A stretch of DNA of 8,491 bases from Pseudomonadota bacterium (GCA_023436825.1 JAEZHS010000597.1:1-8491), one strand, 5' to 3'. Shown: positions 1 to 7,922, counted from the first letter of the stretch. The notes: a model not told the origin generated them from the letters alone. Numbers and translations are program-made.

Positions 1-6
1 GCGAGG

Positions 7-42
7 GCGGTCGACACGCCCTGCCTGGGGCGTGCCGACCGC
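7..42 (-). terminator. Strong hairpin downstream of the small secreted protein gene, possible terminator
   Basis: Two 15-base arms (7-21 and 28-42) enclose a six-base loop. Read as minus-strand RNA, all 15 positions pair, one of them as G-U; read as plus-strand RNA the same position is an A-C mismatch, which favours function in the minus-strand transcript. The hairpin begins 15 bases after the TAG stop of the gene at 58-369. No U-run follows on the minus strand before the window edge, so it is not a textbook intrinsic terminator. It could instead protect the 3' end of the mRNA. Confidence 0.45.
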
Positions 43-57
43 TATCGGATACTGGCG

Positions 58-369
58 CTACTGCGAACGCCCGCCCGGGTTTTCCTCGGTCGTGCCGGCG
101 ACACAAGGAATGCTGACATAAGTCTGCGAGGCTTGATCGTAGGTCACAGGGCCGCACTTCTGGGTCGTCGGCTGGCCCGACGACGTCGTCGTCCCGGCCG
201 GCGCACTCGGTGTGGCGGCGCTGTTGCAGGGAATGCCGACGTAGGTCTGCTTGGCCTGGTCGTAGGCGACCGGCCCGCACTTGGTGTCGGACGAGCTTTG
301 AGCATTGCTCACACCAAGGCTCACGGCCGAGGCAACGAGAAACGCAGAAACGAACAACATGCGAGTCAT
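58..369 (-). CDS. Small secreted protein with duplicated CGPVxYDQA motif
   Basis: This encodes a 103-residue protein that I do not recognise as a named family. Residues 1-23 form a Sec signal peptide: a basic start, a hydrophobic stretch (residues 5-20) and a likely cleavage after SNA at residue 23. The mature part holds two near-identical 19-residue units, residues 30-48 and 71-89, which match at 16 of 19 positions (consensus KCGPVxYDQAxQTYVxIPC). They are joined by a Ser/Thr/Pro/Ala/Gly-rich linker. Each unit has two cysteines (31 and 48; 72 and 89), plausibly one disulfide per unit in the periplasm or outside the cell. The ATG at 369 has an ideal ribosome binding site, AAGGAGG, six bases upstream. 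The gene stands alone, with 416 bp without a gene upstream and a strong hairpin downstream. That the gene is real and exported is well supported; its function is unknown. Confidence 0.82.
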   Translation of the reverse strand: MTRMLFVSAFLVASAVSLGVSNAQSSSDTKCGPVAYDQAKQTYVGIPCNSAATPSAPAGTTTSSGQPTTQKCGPVTYDQASQTYVSIPCVAGTTEENPGGRSQ

Positions 370-785
370 GAACGCCCTCCTTTGTGAACGACGTCATGAA
401 GGCGCGCGGATACTGACTCGCGCCTTACACTGCATTGAGCGCCATTTGCGGCTGCTATCGCAAAAGCGGATGCCTTGTGACGCATCAGCTGAGATGCATG
501 TCAGCACACGCTGTGATGCCGGGCGCTCGACGACGAGCATAGGCCGACGAAGATATTTCGACGGTACGATTCGGGAGGCGCGAATGAGCGAATAAAATCA
601 GGATGATGCGGGCGCGCTCACGCCGATCGTGATGAATTTCTCTTCGCGTGCATCAGCACGAATGGTTCCAAAATGCGAACATGTTCATCGCAAAAGCTTC
701 GACACGGGAGGGGATGCAGCACGATCACTCACAACAAGTAATGGGTGCCTGCATATCAGTCATGAGCCGTTCGCGTGCAACCACC
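370..785. other. Intergenic region without a supported gene; short palindromes
   Basis: These 416 bp separate the start of the small secreted protein gene from the stop of the importer permease. I see no credible gene: plus-strand open frames here are short or run on as antisense shadows of the permease. The region is visibly less GC-rich than its surroundings. It contains TTTGCG/CGCAAA arms (445-450, 459-464) upstream of the small gene, competing GCATC/GATGC and GCATCA/TGATGC pairings at 482-519, and the perfect 10-base palindrome GAACATGTTC at 677-686. The promoter of the small gene must lie in its left part, but I cannot pick -35 and -10 boxes with confidence. Confidence 0.6.
674..692 (-). 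other. Palindrome downstream of importer operon, possible weak terminator or binding site
   Basis: TGCGA (674-678) and TCGCA (688-692) flank a nine-base interior, and the perfect palindrome GAACATGTTC lies at 677-686. On the minus strand the structure is followed by ATTTT. It lies about 95 bases beyond the permease stop, so it could be a weak terminator for the importer operon. A protein-binding site is equally possible. The two symmetry centres differ by half a base, so the two structures compete. Confidence 0.25.
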
Positions 786-1544
786 CTAGTTCCAGCGCAG
801 CAGGTGCCGTTCCAGCCGGCCGGCGATGGCGAAGATCAGCATCACCACCACGAGGATCAGCAGGATCAAGGCGAACATCAGGGCCGCGTTGTAGGTGCTC
901 TGGGCGAACGACAGCAGGTATCCCAGCCCGTGGGTGGCCGCCACGAATTCGCCGACACAGGCGCCGGTGAAGGCAAAGCCGACCGCGACCTTCAGGTTTC
1001 CGAGCACCCAGGCCGCGACCGACGGCAGGTAGACGTGCCGCACCAACGCAAGCCGCCCGCCGCCCAGGGTGACGACGCGCTCGACCAGCTTGCGGTCGAC
1101 CTGGCGAATGCCGGCGAACACGGTGAAGAAGATCAGCACCGCCACCAGGATGAAGCTGAGCGCGATCTTGGAGGCGATGCCGATGCCCAGCCAGATAACG
1201 AACAGCGGCGCCAGGATCACGCGTGGGATGGCGTTGAGCACGCTCATCACCGGCTCCAGCAGTTCGGCGACGAGGGGGATCAGGGCGGCGGCAACGCCCA
1301 GCACGACGCCGACCACGATGCCGAGGGCCAGGCCGCCCAGAGCCGCCGAGAAGGTTGCCTCGAGATGCGGCCAGATGCGTCCGTCGGCGAACAGGTCGGC
1401 GAGCGCGATCCAGACCTTGCTCGGGCTGGGCGCAAACAGCGGATTGAGCAGGCCGGCACGGCCGGCTGCCTCCCACACCGCGAGCACCAGCGCCAGCGCG
1501 ATCAGCCGACGCAGCCAGGCATGGCGCGGATCGAGCATCTTCAC
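786..1544 (-). CDS. ABC importer permease, nitrate/sulfonate/taurine (SsuC/TauC) type
   Basis: This is an inner-membrane permease of 252 residues, the usual length for the BPD_transp_1 family branch that includes SsuC, TauC and NrtB. About six membrane segments are visible, for example around residues 12-26, 68-90, 108-122, 127-145, 185-203 and 221-242. The EAA loop that docks on the ATPase is at residues 154-174 and ends in the typical VYLP. The chosen start is GTG at 1544, which overlaps the ATPase stop as GTGA. An ATG two codons further in (1538) is the alternative; GGAGG in the preceding gene lies 4 bases from the GTG and 10 from the ATG. It is the last gene of the operon after the binding protein and ATPase. 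Substrate specificity cannot be read from the permease, so annotation as sulfonate- or nitrate-specific would be a guess. Confidence 0.93.
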   Translation of the reverse strand: MKMLDPRHAWLRRLIALALVLAVWEAAGRAGLLNPLFAPSPSKVWIALADLFADGRIWPHLEATFSAALGGLALGIVVGVVLGVAAALIPLVAELLEPVMSVLNAIPRVILAPLFVIWLGIGIASKIALSFILVAVLIFFTVFAGIRQVDRKLVERVVTLGGGRLALVRHVYLPSVAAWVLGNLKVAVGFAFTGACVGEFVAATHGLGYLLSFAQSTYNAALMFALILLILVVVMLIFAIAGRLERHLLRWN

Positions 1545-2290
1545 GCCGCCTCCGCGCGATGATCAACGGCGCGCGACAGGTCCGCCCAGAGTCGTTCGTA
1601 GAGCGGCGCAAAGGCCGGATGGGTGCGCGACAGCACAGGGTCGCGCGGTCTTGGGATCGGCACCTGGTAGTGCTGGGTAATGCGGGCGCGCGGTCCCTGC
1701 GACAGCAGATAGACGTCGTCGGAGAGGCTCAGCGCCTCTTCCAGGTCGTGGGTGACGAGCAGCGCGCTGATGCCGCCGCGCTCGACCAGCGATACGACAT
1801 CCTTGACCACGCGGGCCCGCACGATCGCGTCGAGAGACGCGAACGGCTCGTCCATCAGGATCAGCTCGGGCTGGCGCGCGAGGACCTGGGCGAGCGCGAC
1901 ACGCTTGCGCTGGCCGCCGCTCAGATGGCGCGGGAAGCGGTCGCCGAAGCCGGCCAGGCCGAGCCGGTCGAGCCAGGTGTCCGCCTCGACCAACGCCTTG
2001 CCGCGCTCCATGCCGTTCAGGGTGAGGCCGAGCACCACGTTCTCGCGCGCCGTCTTCCACGGCAGCAGCGCATCGTCCTGGAACAACAGGCCGATTTCGG
2101 CGCGGGTGAGCGTCGTCTCGACCGTGCCCGACAGCGGCTGCTGCAGGCCGATCACGGCGCGCAACAGGCTCGACTTGCCCGAGCCCGAAGGGCCGACCAG
2201 GCTGACGAAGCGGCCCTCGCCGACGGAAAGGCTCGCCCGCTCGAGGACCGGTTCGCCGCCGTAGGAGATTGTCAGATCACGGACGTGCAG
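1541..2290 (-). CDS. ABC importer ATPase, SsuB/TauB type, with apparent CTG start
   Basis: This cytoplasmic ATPase powers the neighbouring permease. Counted from a CTG at 2290 it has 249 residues, normal for SsuB/TauB/NrtD. Walker A GPSGSGKSS is at residues 33-41, Q-loop glutamine at 71, signature LSGGQ at 123-127, Walker B LILMDEP at 143-149 and switch histidine at 181, so the enzyme looks intact. The start is the oddity. The first ATG, GTG or TTG in frame is TTG at 2164, which would delete Walker A. Upstream of it the frame stays open only to the TGA at 2294-2296, which is the stop of the binding-protein gene in the same frame. The natural N-terminus (HVRDLTISYGG) begins directly after CTG 2290, which has GGGGG seven bases upstream (2298-2302). 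Alternatives are a CTG at 2275, TGA readthrough, or a sequence error. The gene family is certain; the exact start is inferred. Confidence 0.88.
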   Translation of the reverse strand: MHVRDLTISYGGEPVLERASLSVGEGRFVSLVGPSGSGKSSLLRAVIGLQQPLSGTVETTLTRAEIGLLFQDDALLPWKTARENVVLGLTLNGMERGKALVEADTWLDRLGLAGFGDRFPRHLSGGQRKRVALAQVLARQPELILMDEPFASLDAIVRARVVKDVVSLVERGGISALLVTHDLEEALSLSDDVYLLSQGPRARITQHYQVPIPRPRDPVLSRTHPAFAPLYERLWADLSRAVDHRAEAA

Positions 2291-2293
2291 CGG

Positions 2294-3337
2294 TCAGCCC
2301 CCGGCGATCGAGGTGTCGTGCAGCCCCGAGATGTTGGAGTCGGGCTTGATCAGGCCGCCGACGATGAGGCTCTGCTGGACGCGCTTGGCAGAGTCGAGAT
2401 CGATGGTCACCGATCGAGGATAGAGCGACTCGCGGTGCGCCAGGATGATTTCGCCGAACTCCTTGAGATCGAGTCCGGTCGTCATCTCCTTGGGAAAGGC
2501 CGCACTCAGCTGGTCGCCGCTCATCTCGCGCAGCGCCTTCAGCGCATCGGTGAGCGCCTTGGTCAATTCGACCATCTCCGGCTTGCGCTGCTCGATCTCC
2601 TTGGCGCGCACGGCGACGCCCATGAACTCGAAGGAGCCGCCGAGATGGTTCTTGGCCTCCTCGAGATCCATGGCGTTCATCAGCACGCGCCCGCCGGCCC
2701 GCTTGACCAGGGTGAGCGCCGGCTCCTGCACCAGGCCGACATCGACTTGTCCCTGGCGCAGCGCCTCCAGGAGATTGACGCCCATGGTGGCGAACTGGAC
2801 CTTGCGCGCATCGGCGCCGGCCTGCTTCAGGAGATAAAGGGTGAGCGCATGATCGGCGGTACCCAGCGCGTTGATGCCGACCGTCTTGCCCTCGAGATCC
2901 TTGATCGACTTGATCTTGTCGGCCGTCTTGGGGGCGGTGACGATCGCGAACAACGGCAACCGCCCGGTCACGGCGAAGCGGCGGATGTCGGCGCCGACAT
3001 TGGCATAGGCCTGGATGGCGACGTCGAGCGAGGTTGCGGCGTAGTCGACGGCGCCGCCGACCAGCGCCTGCATCGCTGCCGTGCCGCCGCGAGTATAGAC
3101 GAACTGCACGTCGAGGCCGTGCGCCTTGAAGATGCCGCCCGAGCGTGCGACTTCATACGGTACGCCGCATAGGAGCTGGCTGCAGTAGGCGAGCTTGATC
3201 TGCCGGCCCTGCGCGATCACCGGCGCCGCCTGCCCTGCGGACAACACGCTCGCGATCAGCCCTGCGCCCTTGAACAGCGAGCGTCGGGATACGTCGGTGT
3301 CGGGGACCCGGGCAGTGGTCTCATCACAGCAGCCCAT
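2294..3337 (-). CDS. ABC importer substrate-binding protein, NMT1/THI5-like (SsuA type), Tat-exported
   Basis: This is the periplasmic binding protein of the importer encoded with the ATPase and permease downstream; 347 residues from the chosen start. A twin-arginine signal is clear: SRRSLFK at residues 17-23, a hydrophobic stretch to about residue 37, and a likely cleavage after VIA at residue 42. The mature chain begins with IKLAYCSQLLCGVPYEVA, then KAHGLDVQFVYTRGG, typical of NMT1/THI5-like and SsuA/NrtA proteins, and has the expected two-lobe length. The ATG at 3337 is chosen because GGAGG lies six bases upstream and the Tat motif falls at a normal distance. The frame is open to 3445, but the extra 36 residues look like translated leader. 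Tat export suggests folding or cofactor loading in the cytoplasm, which is inference. The ligand is unknown; relatives bind sulfonates, nitrate, pyrimidines or aromatic compounds. Confidence 0.92.
   Translation of the reverse strand: MGCCDETTARVPDTDVSRRSLFKGAGLIASVLSAGQAAPVIAQGRQIKLAYCSQLLCGVPYEVARSGGIFKAHGLDVQFVYTRGGTAAMQALVGGAVDYAATSLDVAIQAYANVGADIRRFAVTGRLPLFAIVTAPKTADKIKSIKDLEGKTVGINALGTADHALTLYLLKQAGADARKVQFATMGVNLLEALRQGQVDVGLVQEPALTLVKRAGGRVLMNAMDLEEAKNHLGGSFEFMGVAVRAKEIEQRKPEMVELTKALTDALKALREMSGDQLSAAFPKEMTTGLDLKEFGEIILAHRESLYPRSVTIDLDSAKRVQQSLIVGGLIKPDSNISGLHDTSIAGG
2298..2302 (-). promoter_or_regulatory. Candidate ribosome binding site for the ATPase CTG start
   Basis: GGGGG lies at the very end of the binding-protein gene, seven bases before the CTG at 2290. 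It can pair with the CCUCC anti-Shine-Dalgarno through one G-U pair. It is the only purine-rich stretch correctly placed for that start. Termination at the TGA (2294-2296), only three bases before the CTG, would also allow re-initiation by the same ribosome. Confidence 0.35.
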
Positions 3338-3343
3338 GGGGAG

Positions 3344-3353
3344 CCTCCACCTT
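3344..3353 (-). promoter_or_regulatory. Ribosome binding site fixing the binding-protein start at 3337
   Basis: AAGGTGGAGG on the minus strand ends six bases before ATG 3337. It decides the start in favour of 3337 over the longer open frame reaching 3445. Its first five bases (AAGGT) are part of the right arm of an 8-bp inverted repeat, so access to the site may be partly controlled by RNA folding. Confidence 0.7.
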
Positions 3354-3423
3354 GCGAAGGTCCTGCTTACGCAAGGTTGCACGATCCGACAAGGCATCGG
3401 AATTCTCTCAACCGTGCAGGTTG
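3349..3423 (-). promoter_or_regulatory. Candidate structured leader of the importer operon (three hairpins, possible pseudoknot)
   Basis: Read 5' to 3' on the minus strand, three inverted repeats follow one another with seven-base gaps: CAACC-UGCAC-GGUUG (3423-3409), UCCGA-N7-UCGGA (3401-3385), and ACCUUGCG-N13-CGCAAGGU (3377-3349, eight perfect pairs). The last arm runs into the ribosome binding site. The loop UGCAC of the first hairpin is complementary to GUGCA at 3382-3378, and the 3' arm GGUUG could instead pair with CAACC at 3379-3375, which would open the third hairpin. I do not recognise a known riboswitch class. The 8-bp repeat, with a 21-bp centre-to-centre arm spacing, could equally be a DNA operator for a dimeric regulator. 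Confidence 0.35.
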
Positions 3424-3578
3424 CGGCAGCAAATGATCGAGCCACGCCTTTATCGAAGGAAATTTTGCTTCACGCGGCGTTTTAGCGCGAGCCACCGTCC
3501 AGGTGTCCTCGCCATATATCGCTTGGCAACGGTACGCTTCCGAACTCCGGCCGACTCTCTGGCAGCCTCGGAATGGCT

Positions 3579-3603
3579 GGAACTCGCTTTTTGACCCCTC
3601 GTT
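3579..3603 (+). promoter_or_regulatory. EcfG-type (general stress response sigma factor) promoter for the 90-residue orphan
   Basis: GGAAC (3579-3583), exactly 16 bases, then CGTT (3600-3603). This matches the known EcfG/SigT consensus GGAAC-N16/17-CGTT of alphaproteobacteria without mismatch. It points at the downstream plus-strand gene, with a predicted transcription start near 3610-3613 and a leader of roughly 50 bases. A nine-base specified motif can arise by chance, but orientation, spacing and distance are all right. No canonical sigma-70 promoter was evident at this place. Confidence 0.55.
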
Positions 3604-3620
3604 GAAATATCGACCGCCGG

Positions 3621-3638
3621 CGTGCTGCCCGCAGCACG
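3621..3638 (+). other. Hairpin in the leader of the 90-residue orphan gene
   Basis: CGTGCTG (3621-3627) and CAGCACG (3632-3638) pair perfectly over seven bases around the tetraloop CCCG. The hairpin sits between the predicted EcfG start site and the ribosome binding site at 3648-3656. It has no T-run behind it, so it is not a terminator. It may stabilise the 5' end of the mRNA. Confidence 0.35.
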
Positions 3639-3660
3639 ACGGCGCACAAAGGAAGGACCC

Positions 3661-3933
3661 ATGGCATCGAACGATCAGAACCGGGTTTTGATCGACAACA
3701 GTGAGTTTGTCGAAGCCCTGAGGCTGATGCTGCTCCGCCGCGAGTCTGCTCCTCCTGCCGCGCGCCAGGATATCGACCAGGCAATCGAGCGGCTAAACGA
3801 CGGAGACAGGCTGGCCGACCAGCTGCGTGTCTACTGGCATGAGACCACGCAGGAAGGAGATACCGTCGTCCACATCACTGCCGGTCCCGCGCTGCTGGAG
3901 CTGGCGTTGCCGTCGAGCGAAGAGACTGACTGA
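3661..3933 (+). CDS. Acidic 90-residue protein of unknown function
   Basis: This is a short cytoplasmic protein, with no signal peptide or membrane segment, that I cannot assign to a family. The composition is acidic and contains no lysine. A probable helical region rich in Leu, Arg, Asp and Glu covers residues 12-55 (for example EFVEALRLMLLRRE), followed by a strand-like tail with VVHITAGPALLELALP. The ATG at 3661 is preferred because AAAGGAAGG lies just upstream (3648-3656); the open frame extends further up to 3622, but that start would fall inside the leader hairpin. It is the only plus-strand gene in the window, sits divergently from the importer operon, and its stop lies four bases from the stop of the convergent peptide transporter operon. 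The EcfG-type promoter suggests induction in the general stress response, which is inference. Confidence 0.8.
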   Translation: MASNDQNRVLIDNSEFVEALRLMLLRRESAPPAARQDIDQAIERLNDGDRLADQLRVYWHETTQEGDTVVHITAGPALLELALPSSEETD

Positions 3934-3937
3934 CGGG

Positions 3938-5987
<2,050 letters not shown>

Positions 5988-6004
<17 letters not shown>

Positions 6005-6845
6005 GCGGATCGAGCCAATCGCGAAAGCCGTCGCCCATGAAGTTGAAGGCCATCACCACCGTCAGGATGGCCAGACCGGGAAAGGTGGCCACCCACCATT
6101 GCTGCACCAGCTCACGCCCTTCGCCGACCATCGAACCCCATTCCGGTGTCGGCGGCACCGTGCCCAAGCCGAGAAAGGACAGCCCGGCAAACACCAGGAT
6201 GGCGTTGCCGAGGTCGAGGGTGACCAGCACGACGAGCGGTCCGACGGCGTTGGGGATGATCTGGCGCAGCAGGATGTGGGCCGGGCCGAAGCCGATGGAC
6301 TGCGCCGCCTCGACGTACTCCATGGAGCGCTGCGAGATCACCAGGCTGCGGGACAGCCGGGCGAATTTCGGCCACCACACCACCAGCATCGCGATGACGG
6401 TGTTCACCGTGCCGATGCCGAGCGCGGCAGCGATCGCCATCGCCAGGATGATCGGCGGGAAGCAGAAGACCAGGTCGGTCAGCCGCATCAGGCCTTCTTC
6501 CGCCCAGCCCCGCGCATAGGCCGCGGCGGCGCCGAGCAGCGTGCCGAACAGCGCTCCCACCAGCACCACCACCATGCCGACGGCGAGCGACACGCGGGCG
6601 CCGTAGATGACGCGCGTCGCCACATCGCGCCCCAGCGCGTCCGTGCCCAGCCAGTTGCTGGCCGACGGCGGCCGCAGGCGCATCGCCACATCGACGAAGT
6701 TCGGATCGTATGGGGTGATCCATGGGGCGAAGATCGCCGCGAGGACCCAGGCCAGGATGATCACCGCGCCGAACGCCGCCAGTCCGTAGCGGCGCAGCCA
6801 CCGGATGCGGGGAGAGGCGATCGCAGGGAGAGCGATGTCGCTCAT
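5988..6845 (-). CDS. Dipeptide/oligopeptide ABC importer permease, DppC type
   Basis: This is one of the two inner-membrane permeases of the peptide-type importer, 285 residues, normal for DppC/OppC. Residues 1-45 hold the cytoplasmic tail and first membrane helix of the OppC_N region, followed by the family hallmark [12 protein letters not shown] at 64-75. Further membrane segments lie around 86-110, 129-145, 150-158, 205-223 and 252-271. The EAA loop that contacts the ATPase starts at [10 protein letters not shown] (177-186) and ends at IIPN (196-199). The ATG at 6845 overlaps the DppB stop as ATGA, and its own stop lies 17 bp inside the fused ATPase gene. These overlaps imply coupled translation and fixed subunit ratios. 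Relatives move dipeptides, oligopeptides, glutathione or nickel chelates; the substrate is set mainly by the binding protein. Confidence 0.95.
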
Positions 6846-7855
6846 TTCTTCACCACGCGCGGATCGAGCAGGGCGTAGGACATGTCGACCAGGAAGTTCA
6901 CCAGAACGAAGATCGCCGCGACGATGGCGGTGACGGCCATGATGGCCGGGAAGTCGACCGTCACCGCGCTGCGGAAGGTGTAGCGGCCGAGGCCGGGCCA
7001 GGAGAACACGGTCTCGGTCATCACCGCGCCGGCCAGCAAATTGGCGTAGGCGAGACCGCCCAGCGTCACCACCGGCAGCATCGCATTGGGCAAGGCATGG
7101 CCGACGACGATCAGCCGCCCGCGCAGACCCTTGGCCTTCGCCACCCGCACATAATCCTGCGACAGCGCCTCGAGCATGGCGGCGCGCGTGGTGCGTGTGA
7201 TCAGGCCCAAGGTGGCCGCGGCGAGCACGATGGACGGCAGCACCAGATGCGCCGCAGCATCATGGAACGTCTCCCAGTCGCCCTGCAGCGCGGTGTCGAT
7301 CAGCAACAATCCGGTGATGCGGTCGGGCGGAAATGAGACCGGGTCGAGCCGCCCCGGACCCGGCGCCCAGTTCAGCTGGCCGTAGAAAACCGCGAGCGCA
7401 ATGAAGGCCAGCCAGAAGGTCGGCGCCGAGACGCCGACCAGCGAGACCGCACGGGCGACATGATCGATGACGGTGTCTCGGCGCACGGCCGCCAGTACGC
7501 CGAGCGGCAGGCCCACCAGGATGGACAGGATGAAGGCGACCGTCGCGAGCTCGAGGGTAGCGGGGGCGTAGTCGATGATGTCCTGCAGCACCGGCCGCCG
7601 CGAGGAGATCGACACACCGAGATCACCGCGCGCCAGCCGTTCGAGGAACAGCCAGTATTGCTGCCACAGCGGCAGGTCGAGGCCCCACCGGGCGCGGAAC
7701 TCCGCCACCTGCGCCGGGTCGGAAGCCGCCATGTCGCCGAGTGCCGTCAGCACCGGATCGCCCGGCACGGTGTTGGCGATCAGGAAGATGACGAGGGTAG
7801 CGAGCAGCACCATCGCCACCGAGACCATCAGGCGCGAGACGACATAACGGATCAT
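6842..7855 (-). CDS. Dipeptide/oligopeptide ABC importer permease, DppB type
   Basis: This is the partner permease of the DppC-type protein, 337 residues, as usual for DppB/OppB/GsiC. The N-terminal membrane helix (residues 7-29) leads into NTVPGDPV (28-35), then the periplasmic domain with LARGDLGVSISSRRPV (74-89), a conserved stretch of this family. The EAA loop begins YVRVAKAKGL (235-244) and ends ALPN (254-257), and the C-terminus ends in the typical LLDPRV. The ATG at 7855 has only a weak Shine-Dalgarno. It follows the binding-protein gene after 178 bp that contain a palindromic repeat pair, and its TGA overlaps the DppC start. The spacing suggests that it is made from the same transcript as the binding protein but at a lower level; this is inference. 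Confidence 0.95.
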   Translation of the reverse strand: MIRYVVSRLMVSVAMVLLATLVIFLIANTVPGDPVLTALGDMAASDPAQVAEFRARWGLDLPLWQQYWLFLERLARGDLGVSISSRRPVLQDIIDYAPATLELATVAFILSILVGLPLGVLAAVRRDTVIDHVARAVSLVGVSAPTFWLAFIALAVFYGQLNWAPGPGRLDPVSFPPDRITGLLLIDTALQGDWETFHDAAAHLVLPSIVLAAATLGLITRTTRAAMLEALSQDYVRVAKAKGLRGRLIVVGHALPNAMLPVVTLGGLAYANLLAGAVMTETVFSWPGLGRYTFRSAVTVDFPAIMAVTAIVAAIFVLVNFLVDMSYALLDPRVVKK

Positions 7856-7881
7856 GCGGCATCACCGGAGTGGACACATCC

Positions 7882-7922
7882 CTTCAAGCTCCTCTCCCCA
7901 TAGGCTTCAACCTCCTCTCCCC
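7882..7922. repeat. Imperfect 18-base direct repeat next to the palindromic element
   Basis: CTTCAAGCTCCTCTCCCC (7882-7899) recurs as CTTCAACCTCCTCTCCCC (7905-7922) with one mismatch, 23 bases on. The second copy is the left arm of the full palindromic element and the first is followed by ATAGG instead of CGCTAGGGG. It looks like a truncated extra copy or a local slippage duplication. Confidence 0.7.

Noticed and set aside
664..669. Second EcfG promoter on the minus strand (GGAAC near 668)
   Set aside because: No CGTT occurs 16 or 17 bases downstream; the sequence there is CGCG.
677..686. LexA box at GAACATGTTC
   Set aside because: Alphaproteobacterial LexA uses direct GTTC-N7-GTTC and the Gram-positive type uses GAAC-N4-GTTC. 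Here the half-sites are two bases apart, and no SOS gene is adjacent.
2162..2164. TTG at 2164 as the ATPase start
   Set aside because: It would delete the Walker A motif encoded immediately upstream, leaving an inactive fragment although all other ATPase motifs are intact.
2294..2296. Selenocysteine or programmed readthrough at the TGA between binding protein and ATPase
   Set aside because: There is no evident selenocysteine insertion hairpin, the residue is not at a catalytic site, and fusing a Tat-exported protein to a cytoplasmic ATPase makes no topological sense. Kept only as a remote alternative.
648..3172. Long plus-strand open frames (648-1562 and 1559-3172)
   Set aside because: They lie antisense to the clearly recognisable permease, ATPase and binding protein. 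Their translations are rich in Arg, His, Gln and Asp without domains, as expected from the reverse strand of GC-rich codons.
3349..3423. TPP (thiamine) riboswitch upstream of the NMT1/THI5-like gene
   Set aside because: A short GGUUGAGAG resembles the conserved CUGAGA element, but the other TPP core sequences are absent.
3579..3596. Sigma-54 promoter at TGGAACTCGCTTTTTG
   Set aside because: The -12 GC element is missing at the required spacing. The EcfG motif explains the same stretch without mismatch.
3450..3784. Minus-strand open frames between the importer operon and the orphan gene (3450-3662, 3482-3784)
   Set aside because: They have no convincing ribosome binding site, cross the EcfG-type promoter and overlap the better-supported plus-strand gene. 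Their composition is basic and non-specific.
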